A stretch of DNA of 64,000 bases from Marine Group III euryarchaeote CG-Epi1. GTDB taxonomy: Archaea; Thermoplasmatota; Poseidoniia; MGIII; CG-Epi1. The position numbers and the translations under genes are program-made. This document shows positions 54,001-63,269 of this stretch, piece after piece (positions within the stretch are counted from its first letter, which is position 1; the number at the start of each line of letters is the position of its first letter). The DNA lies in NCBI GenBank assembly GCA_001875345.1, contig MIZA01000020.1, positions 1 through 64,000 of the forward strand, written 5' to 3'. The notes beneath the pieces are model-generated. The model saw nothing but the letters and a program-made list of their open reading frames with translations, was not told where the DNA came from and made no database searches.

Positions 54001-54637
54001 CCAAATCGACAACGAAAATAATCTGACTATTGAGTGGAATGAACCAGATGATGCAGTTTCTTACATAATTGAGAGTAGAGACAATTTCTCGAGACCATGG
54101 GAAATATTAGAGAATATTAACTACACAAAAAATAAGATGGTTTATGAGATTTCCAATCTCAGTGGAGGATTTCATTATTACAGAATTATTTCTGTCGATC
54201 GAATGGGGTATCAGAATGCTGACATGGAAGGCGAATTACTTGAAATATTTATCGAATTTGAAAACATTAACAGTGCTACAAGTGATGGCAGTAGTTCTAC
54301 AGTAATTAACAATTACATAATTGCTACAAGTCTTCTAGTTTTAACTGCTATTGCCTCAGCTGCTTATGCTTTCAGAAATAAAAAAGAAGAAGTTGCAATT
54401 GATGTAAATAATTCAAATATTCTTGTTCCTGTTGAATTACTAAATGAAGAACAAATTAATTCTGCTGAAGAGGATAAACCTACCTTTAGTGTTGTTCAAG
54501 GAAGCCAGTTTTCGCGTACGACTGTTTTTGTGTGCGTTGGGGGATGTCAAAGTGAATTTGAAAATGTGAACGACGGCGAAGATGGAAATGAAATTATGTG
54601 CCCGCATTGTGGATTAATCGGAGATTCACCACTTTAG
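51005..54637 (+). CDS. large surface protein with duplicated beta-sandwich modules, CARDB/FN3-like repeats, C-terminal TM and zinc ribbon
   Basis: N-terminal hydrophobic signal; two related NW...FND(S/T)(S/N)W...PFGD..V.GV modules; C-terminal TM then CVGGCQSEF...IMCPHCGL. Confidence 0.82.
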   Translation: MYMIRDVKWKKNFVVLAILALAITFYMPTSEAQEDPYIENVIYSKGSEESSTIVLSGRDNATFYKYLILDDYSQAPTNWFESDFNDSSWSFGAAPFGDRSVSGVEPNLIWNTQGNSPYEDDVILVRHKFQLSGIVTSAQIDVAFANYCTPYLNGNIIYEERGDNNHAQEYWNDDGTEEISASSFEMGQNVLAVYARDTGQGTWGNNNRQWVDLQITASVFQPTNDSIIFGDTVTVAVKGGNKGNVSAEEVIIESFTNESTVSSTILSTTEPNFEDLIFFTWTPSYIGENSLNLYISCNCSDGNSSNNNLTLNITTKIYRLKTEIENNLQYVNQSRNLVKIISITNNGGLTDNVTLIPSNGEINSQLTFSPNNFILNPGESKNVTISAQLPLSIEDGFHNISFQVKTQHDYTISEYLVNNGINTEVAWKWIESDGYEELYGNANWTTLGFNDTNWSNASTPFGDSSVDGVNYRTLWDEDNYAYFRYILNISDIGIYKNGIMNINVASNNFGDHYINGIFVFGDMDEGNGHGAEYWNDEVQVFTNYLSEGDNVIASVIGNPQNSQWFDQEIIVTFPQANLWNYEDATYNVPIFVDTTAPTTKVNENGFYKNSTSIPLTWKEISDDGDLEGFYLYYQMKDGSALGDWMLYGYYDTIFATNFSAENGKIYRFRTIGIDVYGNKEIKGTYDTEVKIDMDLPRSELWLSEGDIQYTNLDGVTINWKENETSDIQGYLIEYKKIDETSWENYGLFTGIGEYWFEPESDGTYQIRSRSIDYSGNKEVKAVPDITITFDRMKPLVSLNQINILRDTGDLTLSIKERSENLSSLDIEFARLDENNEDILEWKSFDEEWLNEEFIIRNLVDGYTYYFRINPEDYAGNNYPREEFEFIFNYEDNSTKEILLPTIPLKPVMTGKIKNVEITVDENSNGIYDKILQEYNGNDLSGMKANQYWIDYEEGKLVFGNGDVGYLPPVNSSISITYSGYDLVTTIDNNPPMAVQNVEYQIDNENNLTIEWNEPDDAVSYIIESRDNFSRPWEILENINYTKNKMVYEISNLSGGFHYYRIISVDRMGYQNADMEGELLEIFIEFENINSATSDGSSSTVINNYIIATSLLVLTAIASAAYAFRNKKEEVAIDVNNSNILVPVELLNEEQINSAEEDKPTFSVVQGSQFSRTTVFVCVGGCQSEFENVNDGEDGNEIMCPHCGLIGDSPL

Positions 54638-54674
54638 AACCAGTTATCTTTAATTTGTACTCCTTTAACCGTAC

Positions 54675-55949
54675 ATGACAAAAAGCTCAGAAGCTCCAGG
54701 TTTTTACAAAAAAGACCCATCTGAAAGATTAGATTTTGTTAAGAATTTTGCAAACTTAACTGAAGACGAAATGAAAACAATTAGCGGATACGGAGCTCTT
54801 GGAAAGGAAACTGCAAATCGAATGATTGAAAACGTAGTCGGTACATTTCCACTTCCTCTAGGTTTTGCTCCAAATTTTCAAATTAATGATAAAGACTACA
54901 TCGTTCCGATGGCAGTTGAAGAACCATCCGTTGTAGCTGCTGCTACACATATGGCAAAAGGTGCACGTAAAATGGGAGGAATATCTGCAAGTTCTGATGA
55001 ACCTGTGATGATAGGCCAAATTCAACTTGTAAATCTAAAAGATCCTTTCAAGGCAAAAGAAGATATATTAAATAAAAAAGATGAAATCGTTAAACTTGCA
55101 AACGAACAAGACCCTATCTTAGTAAAATTCGGTGGAGGATGCAAGGGAATTGAAGTAAGAGTTTTAGATTCACAAACCGGACCTATGGTGATAACACATT
55201 TGTTAGTTGATTGTAGAGATGCAATGGGTGCTAATGCGGTGAATACAATGGCTGAAGCTGTTGCTCCAAGGTTAGAAACCATAACTGGTGGAAGAGTTTA
55301 CTTGCGAATTATTTCAAACCTAGCAATATACCGCAAGACTAAGGCTACTGCAATTTGGCCAGCTGAATTTTTAGGCGGAGAAGAAATTGTTGATGGAATT
55401 ATAGAAGCTTTTGCGTTTGCTTGCGCTGATCCATTCCGTGTAGCTACTCACAATAAAGGTATAATGAATGGAATAGATCCTGTTGTAATTGCTACCGGAA
55501 ATGATTGGAGAGCCATCGAGGCTGGTGCACATACATATTCTAATTGGAAAGAAGGGCATTCCTCTTTTACTGATTGGGAAAAAACAGATGATGGAGACTT
55601 AAAAGGAACAATCGAAATTCCTATGGCTATTGGGCTAGTTGGAGGAGCTACAGCTACACATCCAACGGCCAAAACTTGCGTTAAAATATTAGATGTTAAG
55701 ATTCCTGGAGGTGCAGCAGAGCTATCTCAGGTAATCTGTGCAGTAGGATTATGTCAAAACTTAGGTGCACTTAGGGCTCTTGCGTCAGAAGGAATTCAGA
55801 GAGGACACATGGGATTACACGCAAGAAACTTAGCAGTACAGGCTGGTGCTGAAGGAAATGAAATTGATATCCTAGCTGAAAAACTAAAGCAATCTGGAAA
55901 AGTAAGGGCTGACATAGCTGAAAAACTATTAGCTGAAATAAGAAAATAA
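54675..55949 (+). CDS. hmgA: hydroxymethylglutaryl-CoA reductase, class II type
   Basis: NVVGTFPLPLGFAPNFQINDKDYIVPMAVEEPSVVAAATHMAK; DAMGANAVNTMAEA; GHMGLHARNLAVQAGA. Confidence 0.94.
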   Translation: MTKSSEAPGFYKKDPSERLDFVKNFANLTEDEMKTISGYGALGKETANRMIENVVGTFPLPLGFAPNFQINDKDYIVPMAVEEPSVVAAATHMAKGARKMGGISASSDEPVMIGQIQLVNLKDPFKAKEDILNKKDEIVKLANEQDPILVKFGGGCKGIEVRVLDSQTGPMVITHLLVDCRDAMGANAVNTMAEAVAPRLETITGGRVYLRIISNLAIYRKTKATAIWPAEFLGGEEIVDGIIEAFAFACADPFRVATHNKGIMNGIDPVVIATGNDWRAIEAGAHTYSNWKEGHSSFTDWEKTDDGDLKGTIEIPMAIGLVGGATATHPTAKTCVKILDVKIPGGAAELSQVICAVGLCQNLGALRALASEGIQRGHMGLHARNLAVQAGAEGNEIDILAEKLKQSGKVRADIAEKLLAEIRK

Positions 55950-56429
55950 ATGACTGTACTATCCGATAAAAGTATTATCAAATTAATTGCAAATAAAGAA
56001 ATTATTATTGAACCATTTAAGGAGACAAATCTCACTCCAAACGGATATGATTTAACAGTCAGTGAGATTGAAATACCTAATGGAGAAAAAACATCCAAAG
56101 GGAAACTCAGAATTCCTCCTAACCATAGATTTGCAATTTCAACAAAAGAAATTATATCTTGTGGACAGAATCACTGTGCGCAATTATGGCTAAGGACAAG
56201 TTGGGCTAGGAAAGGACTCATTTGCAGCTTTGGAAAGATAGATTCTGGTTTCAAAGGTAACTTAACTCTTCTAGGACTAAATTCTAGTGAAGATGAAGTA
56301 AATATTGAGATTGGCAATACATTTGCACAAATTGTTTTTGAAAAACTTTCTACTCCTGCTGATGAATTGTACTCAGATAGAAGCGGAAATTATCAAAATC
56401 AAAAGGGAATTACTTGGTCGAAAGAATAG
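55950..56429 (+). CDS. dCTP deaminase/dUTPase family protein
   Basis: LTPNGYDLTVSEIEI; AQLWLRTSWARKGL; DSGFKGNLTLLGLNSS; AQIVFEKL. Confidence 0.85.
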   Translation: MTVLSDKSIIKLIANKEIIIEPFKETNLTPNGYDLTVSEIEIPNGEKTSKGKLRIPPNHRFAISTKEIISCGQNHCAQLWLRTSWARKGLICSFGKIDSGFKGNLTLLGLNSSEDEVNIEIGNTFAQIVFEKLSTPADELYSDRSGNYQNQKGITWSKE

Positions 56430-57180
56430 AATCTACTAAATCTTCAAAGCCTTGATTGCCATCTCTCTCAGTCACATATGAGGGGTAATCTTTCATAAAA
56501 TCCGAATAATCTAAAACTGATTTGACACCAACTGAAATTGGAAATTTTTTAAACATTGGTGAATCATTTGGTGAATCACCTACATACACACATTCATCAA
56601 TCTTTACATTCCAATTATCCAGAATTTTTAAGGCCATATCGCACTTTGTGTATTCACCATACCAAACATTCAGATGTATATTGGAGATAGCTGCATTAGC
56701 ACCTCTACTTATGCAAAAATCATAGATTTCTCGGACTTTATTCGGAGGCAGACTATTCTCTTCAGATATATCTAAAGCTAAATCCCACTGCCTGAAGGGT
56801 TGATCGGCAGCTAAGTAAATCTCTCCAAACTTTGCCTTAATCTCATTCAGAAGAGAATCTAAAAGTTCTTTAGATTTCTCTAAACTGACTGCATCATCAT
56901 AAAATTGTCTATTCATCTTTCCATTTAGCATTGAGTAAGACAGAGCGCCATTTTCGCCAATTACTGAATTAACTGGCCACCATCTGGCGATTAGGTCGCA
57001 CCAACCTGCAGGTCTACCTGTTACAACCACTGTTTTGATCTTATTATCTCTCAACTTTTCTAAATATCTATACGTTGAAGATTTAAGGCTATCATTACTT
57101 ATAAATGTCCCATCTAAATCGAACAATAAAATTTTAATTTTTCTCAAATATTTTTCTTTCAGTTCCGACAGTGGTTTCAT
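56410..57180 (-). CDS. HAD-superfamily phosphatase (Cof/MPGP/phosphoglycolate phosphatase-like)
   Basis: ILLFDLDGTFISND; VVVTGRP; ECVYVGDSPNDSPMF; start moved to Met 57180. Confidence 0.85.
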   Translation of the reverse strand: MKPLSELKEKYLRKIKILLFDLDGTFISNDSLKSSTYRYLEKLRDNKIKTVVVTGRPAGWCDLIARWWPVNSVIGENGALSYSMLNGKMNRQFYDDAVSLEKSKELLDSLLNEIKAKFGEIYLAADQPFRQWDLALDISEENSLPPNKVREIYDFCISRGANAAISNIHLNVWYGEYTKCDMALKILDNWNVKIDECVYVGDSPNDSPMFKKFPISVGVKSVLDYSDFMKDYPSYVTERDGNQGFEDLVDSILSTK

Positions 57181-57245
57181 TAAACTTCCAAAAAACCTAA
57201 TTTTAAATACGCTTCGGCAAGTTACGAAGTCCCAAAAAGGTAAAC

Positions 57246-58262
57246 ATGCCATCACTATACGGAGCAGTCAAAAGCAAAACTGGAGAGCTTTTACAAGATA
57301 GTATGGAATACTGTAAAGGGGCATTACAGTCTGTCTCTAGATCATTTGCTTTAACAATCCCGTTAGTTGAAGAAAACATTCTTGGTCCAATAATGGTAGG
57401 CTACCTAGAAGCTAGAATTTTGGACACCTTTGAAGATGATATCGGAAGAAGAGAAATAACATTAGAAGAAAGAATCGAAGCTATGAATATGTTAATGGAA
57501 ATTTTAGAAAATCCTAACTCTGAAAGCACAAAAGAAAAGATTGACATTTTAACCGGTTCTGCTGATGAAATGGTCCAAAATCCAAAATATAGAGATTTGG
57601 TCAAAAATATGAAAAGTGTCTTGGCAGTCCACAGTAGTTTTGATGAAGCCACAAAAGAATGTATGGTTAGATGGCTTAAAGAAATGAATTTTGGAATGCA
57701 AAAATTTCTGAAACAAGAAGTTTATTCCTTCGATGATTTAGATGAATATTGTTACTATGTTGCAGGTACTCCATCAGGATTTTTAACTGAACTCATAAGG
57801 AAAAGATCAAAAGATTTATCCGAAGAAAATTCATCAATACTTAAAGAGAATGAAAGAGATTTTGGACTATTCCTTCAAAAAGTCAATATTATTAGAGATT
57901 TCAGGGAGGATATTCTGGACAATGAAAAAATATTCTGGCCAGGTTTCCTATTTGAAAAATACCAAGTTATGCCTGAGAAATTGCTTGATGAAGCTAACAA
58001 AGAAAAATCAATGGAAATACTAGATTACATGCTAGACAATGCATGTAAACATATTGAGCCTGTCAAGGCATATCTCAACTCAATACCTGATGAATATGCC
58101 GGTTTCCGTGCTGGAGCTGCAGTTAACTTTGCAATGGGAGTAGCTACTCTTGATACGATGAGAAATAATAGTGAAGTATTTTTTGGAGACAAACCTGTTA
58201 AGATTTCGCATGAGTCAAGAGATAACATTATCTCAGACCCTCTAGGCTTTGTGTCAAACTGA
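57246..58262 (+). CDS. squalene synthase/phytoene synthase family protein (squalene-synthase-like)
   Basis: SVSRSFALTIPLVEENILGPIMVGYLEARILDTFEDD; GLFLQKVNIIRDFREDILDNEKIFWP. Confidence 0.88.
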   Translation: MPSLYGAVKSKTGELLQDSMEYCKGALQSVSRSFALTIPLVEENILGPIMVGYLEARILDTFEDDIGRREITLEERIEAMNMLMEILENPNSESTKEKIDILTGSADEMVQNPKYRDLVKNMKSVLAVHSSFDEATKECMVRWLKEMNFGMQKFLKQEVYSFDDLDEYCYYVAGTPSGFLTELIRKRSKDLSEENSSILKENERDFGLFLQKVNIIRDFREDILDNEKIFWPGFLFEKYQVMPEKLLDEANKEKSMEILDYMLDNACKHIEPVKAYLNSIPDEYAGFRAGAAVNFAMGVATLDTMRNNSEVFFGDKPVKISHESRDNIISDPLGFVSN

Positions 58263-58294
58263 AGTTTAATATCTAAGCTATTAATTACCTAAAT

Positions 58295-61200
58295 GTGAGT
58301 GCAAGATATTTATCGGTAATCGGATTATTATTTTTAGCCATACTGGCAGTTAACTCAGCAAGTGCAGCTCCTACAAGCGGAAACATAAGCGTAGCTTTCA
58401 TAATGGCTGGATTTGAAGATCAAGATTTTCAGGAAGAATATGATCAGGATTATTTTGAAGACACCGCATTTGCAAACACTAATTCAATGTGGGATTATTT
58501 TGATGAAGTTTCTAAAGGTGCTCTAAATATTGAAGGTAATGTTTATGGCCCATATACTCTGGACGGAGACGCTGCTGATTATTCTAGCGGTTCTAGCTTT
58601 GTTAGAGATAGTGTGGAGATTGCTGATGATGATATTTATTATCCTGATTATGATGCAGTAGTAGCAATACACTCTGGCCCAGGAGGAGAATCATCTGGAA
58701 ACAGTAATGACATTTGGTCAGCGCATTGGCCGACTTTAACAATTAGTACTGATGACGAAGATGAAAACGGTAATGATCACTTTGTAGACGGAATAAGTCA
58801 AGTTCCAGAATATCAGTTATCAAATGGAGAAAAAAATCCCCTAGGAGTTTGGTGCCATGAATTTGGTCATGAACTAGGCCTGCCAGATTACTATGACACT
58901 GACGGAAGTTCAGAGGGCGTGGGTAATTGGGCTGTGATGGCAGCTGGATCTTGGGGAAACAATGGTGAAACACCTGTGTACTTTAGTGCCTATTCACGAT
59001 ATTGGTTGGGTTGGGATGAGCCTATACTTGTTCAAGGCGATATTGCTAATCTTGTCATCGAACCGGTTTCAGAAGGCGGTAAAATTTACAAACTGCCAAT
59101 ACCAGGTAACTGGACAGACTCAGAACAATATTTCTTACTAGAAAATAGGCAGCAAACAAAATATGATACATATTTACCAGGTGAGGGACTTTTAATCTGG
59201 CACATTGACGAAGAAGTAATGTTTTCCAAATGGAGCTCAAATACTGTTAACAACGATGAAGATCATAAGGGAATGGATCTAGAGGAAGCAGATGGTGATG
59301 ATGATTTGGACTCGGGAGCAAATAGAGGAGACAGCGGTGACCCTTACAGGTCCGGATCATTTACTAAAGATACATATCCTAATTCTCTAGCATACAATGG
59401 ATCTGAATCCGGTTGGAAAATAGATAATATAGAAGTAGATGGTGATAATATTGTTGTAGATATTAGTTTTCTATCAAAACCACATGCCATTGCAGACGCT
59501 GATGAGGCTGTAGTAGCCGAGGGGGAGGCCTTACAATTCTATGGAAATGAGTCATGGGATGAAGACGGTCAGATAGTAAATTATACTTGGAATTTTGGAG
59601 ATGGTAAATACAACTATACTGACAACCCAGTTCACATATTTACTGAAAACGGTGAATACAATGTAACACTAACTGTTAGAGATAATAATGGACTTGAGGA
59701 TACATACATACTCAACATATTTGTTAACAAACCACCTGTTGCTAGTATCAGCATTTCAAAAACAGTAATTATGCTTGGTGAAAGTATAACATTTGATGCC
59801 TCTAATTCATATGATTTAGATGGTGAAATTGATTTTTATTATTGGAATTTTGACGACGGAAGAACCTCCAACCAAATCATGAAAGAACATACTTACAGTG
59901 ATTCAGGCATATTCAATGTATCTTTGAAATTAATAGATAATCTGAATGATATTAGCACTACATATTACACAATTGAAGTTATTAATTCATTGCCCGAAAT
60001 ATCCTTTGATGTAAATCCGAATGATGGTAACACACTAACATTGTTTGAATTCATTGATTCATCTACTGACGCTGATGGAGAAATCGAAGAATGGCTTTGG
60101 TTATTTGGCGATGGAAATACATCAAATGAAGTCAGTCCTAGCCATTATTATTCATTTCCTGGATACTACAATGTAACACTAACCTTGACTGATGACCAAA
60201 ATGGAGTAAACTCATCAACTATCATAATTTTTGTTAATAATTCACCACCAAATCCAGATATAGTTATTGAGGAAGGAATTATATCAGGAGAAAATCAATG
60301 GATAATTCCTACAAATAGAGAAGTACGTATTGATGGTGGTGTATCATTAGATAACGACAATACAGTACTTACATATCAGTGGCAGTATGACTCAGCAACT
60401 TACTATGGACAACATTTAGATCTTTTGTTTGTAGAAGGTGAACATAACATAGAATTAACTGTAAGTGATCCAAGGGGAGCAAACACAACTGAAACGTTTA
60501 TTTTGACTGGAACAAATTTACCTATCCTTAACTTAAATTATGAAGAAATCAATCTTGTTGTTAACCAAGATGCTGAAATAATCACATCTACTTTCGGGGA
60601 AGTAAATCTTTACGAATGGAAAATATACCAAGTCAGTTCATCTAATCTGATCTTACTTTCTGACGAAGTAAATGTGAACTTATCCAAAACTATCAAATTT
60701 AATGAACGCGGAGATTACAAGCTAATTGCTAGTGCCAGAGATTCAGAAAGTAATTTGTGGACAAATGATATTGAACTAGATGTAACTGTGTACGACAAAC
60801 CAACTTCTTACTTTGAGTTTGACAGTGACATTAACGAAGATACGTGGATTGGCTTCAATGGCAGTAAGTCTACTGGATTAGGCTTGAATTATGTATGGAA
60901 ACTGGATGGAAATATTTTAGATAGCAATAATGCTATAATTTCAACATTTATCGACTCTGGAGGGTATCATGTTATGAACCTAACAGTTGAACAAGAGCCA
61001 GTGGGCATTGCATATTATGAATCTGAAATCTATCTTAACTCAAAACCAACCGGAGTTTTGCAAACCAGTCCTACAACTCCTCGAGTTGGAGAAGACTTTG
61101 AAATTTATTTAAATGCATTCGACGTCGAAACTGATGCCAATATTGAATATCTTAAAATTAAAATAATAGATAATAAAGATAATGAAAGAGCTGAATTTGA

Positions 61201-61762
61201 ATACATTAATCAAGGTGCTAACTTCAATTTAATATTTGAAGTTGAATACGCTGGAGAGATTATCTTAGAATATTCTTTAATTGATGAAAGTGGGAATAAA
61301 AATGAAAGTATAAATTCTGTTAACGTCATAGGCTGGGCTGATATATTCATTAGCGACATCAAGATAAGTGGCTCAAAAGAGAAGGGAGCGAAACATCAAA
61401 TTGAAACTATTTTAACTAATTACAATGAGACGTACAATAGTACAAACTACAACGGATATACTGCTACAGGTTACTACGAACTTTTCATAGACTCTGAACT
61501 AGTACACACCTCCTCATTCAGTATAGAGCCTGAGAGTAGCGAGAGTTTCAAGTTCGAGTGGACAGCTACAGGCAATTACCATGAGTTTAATGTCAAAGCT
61601 TATGTTAATGACGGTGAAATTAATAAAGAAAACAATGAGTATACTAAGGAGCAAGTTTTCGAATCTGAAAGAAAGAGTGGATTCTTACCAAGCTTATCAT
61701 TATTATCCTGTATTGTTGTCATGTGCATTATTGTTTCATTCAACCGTAGCAAACCTAATTAA
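58295..61762 (+). CDS. secreted M6-family metalloprotease with PKD domains and C-terminal TM (GTG start)
   Basis: signal peptide; zinc motif HEFGHELGLPDYYD; repeated PKD units (NYTWNFGDGKYN...YNVTLTVRDN); terminal hydrophobic segment. Confidence 0.93.
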   Translation: MSARYLSVIGLLFLAILAVNSASAAPTSGNISVAFIMAGFEDQDFQEEYDQDYFEDTAFANTNSMWDYFDEVSKGALNIEGNVYGPYTLDGDAADYSSGSSFVRDSVEIADDDIYYPDYDAVVAIHSGPGGESSGNSNDIWSAHWPTLTISTDDEDENGNDHFVDGISQVPEYQLSNGEKNPLGVWCHEFGHELGLPDYYDTDGSSEGVGNWAVMAAGSWGNNGETPVYFSAYSRYWLGWDEPILVQGDIANLVIEPVSEGGKIYKLPIPGNWTDSEQYFLLENRQQTKYDTYLPGEGLLIWHIDEEVMFSKWSSNTVNNDEDHKGMDLEEADGDDDLDSGANRGDSGDPYRSGSFTKDTYPNSLAYNGSESGWKIDNIEVDGDNIVVDISFLSKPHAIADADEAVVAEGEALQFYGNESWDEDGQIVNYTWNFGDGKYNYTDNPVHIFTENGEYNVTLTVRDNNGLEDTYILNIFVNKPPVASISISKTVIMLGESITFDASNSYDLDGEIDFYYWNFDDGRTSNQIMKEHTYSDSGIFNVSLKLIDNLNDISTTYYTIEVINSLPEISFDVNPNDGNTLTLFEFIDSSTDADGEIEEWLWLFGDGNTSNEVSPSHYYSFPGYYNVTLTLTDDQNGVNSSTIIIFVNNSPPNPDIVIEEGIISGENQWIIPTNREVRIDGGVSLDNDNTVLTYQWQYDSATYYGQHLDLLFVEGEHNIELTVSDPRGANTTETFILTGTNLPILNLNYEEINLVVNQDAEIITSTFGEVNLYEWKIYQVSSSNLILLSDEVNVNLSKTIKFNERGDYKLIASARDSESNLWTNDIELDVTVYDKPTSYFEFDSDINEDTWIGFNGSKSTGLGLNYVWKLDGNILDSNNAIISTFIDSGGYHVMNLTVEQEPVGIAYYESEIYLNSKPTGVLQTSPTTPRVGEDFEIYLNAFDVETDANIEYLKIKIIDNKDNERAEFEYINQGANFNLIFEVEYAGEIILEYSLIDESGNKNESINSVNVIGWADIFISDIKISGSKEKGAKHQIETILTNYNETYNSTNYNGYTATGYYELFIDSELVHTSSFSIEPESSESFKFEWTATGNYHEFNVKAYVNDGEINKENNEYTKEQVFESERKSGFLPSLSLLSCIVVMCIIVSFNRSKPN

Positions 61763-61782
61763 CATACATTGAATGAGAATAC

Positions 61783-62139
61783 ATGAGTGCAGCACCACCA
61801 CAAATGAGACGGATTCCTGATGAACAGTTTTTTGATTTAAGAAGTTGGAGTGCTGATAAAGCCGAAGATTACGGTGAAAAAGCATCAATGATAGTTCATA
61901 CCATTTTGCTTAGTAAAAGAGACCAAGTTAATCGAATAACTTCAGAACTACATGATGGCAACATAGTTCTAATTGATTTTACGCCATTAACCTCAGACCA
62001 AGAGACTTTACACAAGGTTTTAGCCGAATTAGAGAGAGCTATTGCAGATATTGATGGAGATTTAGTTGGTGTGAGTCAAAAATGGATACTAGCGACACCT
62101 AATGGTGTAAGAGTCTCTAGAGAAAAATTAAAAGTTTAA
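61783..62139 (+). CDS. sepF: SepF-like cell division protein (DUF552)
   Basis: NGIVLIDFTPL-type core (GNIVLIDFTPLTSDQETLHKVLAELERAIADIDGDLVGVSQKWILATPNGVRV). Confidence 0.82.
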   Translation: MSAAPPQMRRIPDEQFFDLRSWSADKAEDYGEKASMIVHTILLSKRDQVNRITSELHDGNIVLIDFTPLTSDQETLHKVLAELERAIADIDGDLVGVSQKWILATPNGVRVSREKLKV

Positions 62140-63269
62140 TGAACATTGCAGTAATAGGAACTGGAATGGTAGGAAGATTGATTGCAGTTGAATTATCTAG
62201 GGATCATCAAGTTTATGCCATTGATAATAATTCAGACAATTTGATTTTATTAAATAAATACGATCCTAAAATAATTACAAACAGAATTGACATCGTTAAA
62301 GAAGATTTTCTGGCAGATTTAAATGCCGATCTAATTGTTAATTGCGTTCCAGGTTTTATGGGGTTTGATACTTCCAAAAAAATACTAAAAGAAAAAACAT
62401 GTGTAGACATTTCATTTATGCCTGAAGACTGTTACGATTTGGAAGATTATGCTAATAAGGCTAATACAGCGCTATATCCTGATGCTGGAGTTGCCCCTGG
62501 ATTAAGCAACATAATTGTAGGAAATCTAATTTCTAATTACGATATAGATGAAATAAAAATAATGGTTGGTGGATTGCCAAAAGAAAAAAACCCCCCTTGG
62601 AATTATAAAGCTCCTTTTTCACCAATTGATGTAATTGAGGAATATACAAGGCCCGCAAGAATTAAAGAAAATGGTCAAATTAAAACTGTAAAAGCTCTCA
62701 CTGGAAAAATTAACTTTGAAGTAGAGGAAATTGGGAAATTAGAAGCATTTTTAACTGATGGCCTAAGAACTTTACTAAATTCCAAACTAACGAATGACAT
62801 ACCAACTCTACTGGAATATACAATTAGATATCCTGGACATTCTAATATGGTTTCAGAGCTGATTAATAGCGGTAAACTAGATAATATTACAATATCTCAC
62901 AACGGAAAGACGGTTAATCAAAAGGAATTTACCACTAAGAAATTGTTCAAGGAATGGGAATTAGCCGAAACAGACAAAGAATTCACACTTTTAATAATTA
63001 CAGCTAAAACTATGGACTCTAGAGAAATTTCTTGCGTTGTTTATGATGAATGGAGAAATGGATGGAGTAGCATGTCAAGAACAACCGGATTAACTGCTTG
63101 TGCTATCGCCAATCTTGTTTTAGAAAAAGGACTGAAAAATACAGGAGTTATTCCTCCTGAACAATTGGGGTCAAATCAAGATTACTTTGATTATATCATT
63201 AATTATCTTAAAGAAAAGAAAATAAGCATTAGTTTTTCAAATGAGAAAAATCCTTTAGTGATAAAATAA
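62139..63269 (+). CDS. saccharopine dehydrogenase-like NAD(P)-binding protein
   Basis: MNIAVIGTGMVGRLIAVELS; DAGVAPGLSNIIVGNL; LEYTIRYPGH. Confidence 0.85.
   Translation: MNIAVIGTGMVGRLIAVELSRDHQVYAIDNNSDNLILLNKYDPKIITNRIDIVKEDFLADLNADLIVNCVPGFMGFDTSKKILKEKTCVDISFMPEDCYDLEDYANKANTALYPDAGVAPGLSNIIVGNLISNYDIDEIKIMVGGLPKEKNPPWNYKAPFSPIDVIEEYTRPARIKENGQIKTVKALTGKINFEVEEIGKLEAFLTDGLRTLLNSKLTNDIPTLLEYTIRYPGHSNMVSELINSGKLDNITISHNGKTVNQKEFTTKKLFKEWELAETDKEFTLLIITAKTMDSREISCVVYDEWRNGWSSMSRTTGLTACAIANLVLEKGLKNTGVIPPEQLGSNQDYFDYIINYLKEKKISISFSNEKNPLVIK

Noticed and set aside
57212-57229. CTTCG-gcaagtta-CGAAG inverted repeat upstream of the squalene synthase-like gene
   Set aside because: Only 5-bp arms with an 8-nt loop; placement after the TATA-like TTTAAATA is suggestive but too weak without comparative data.
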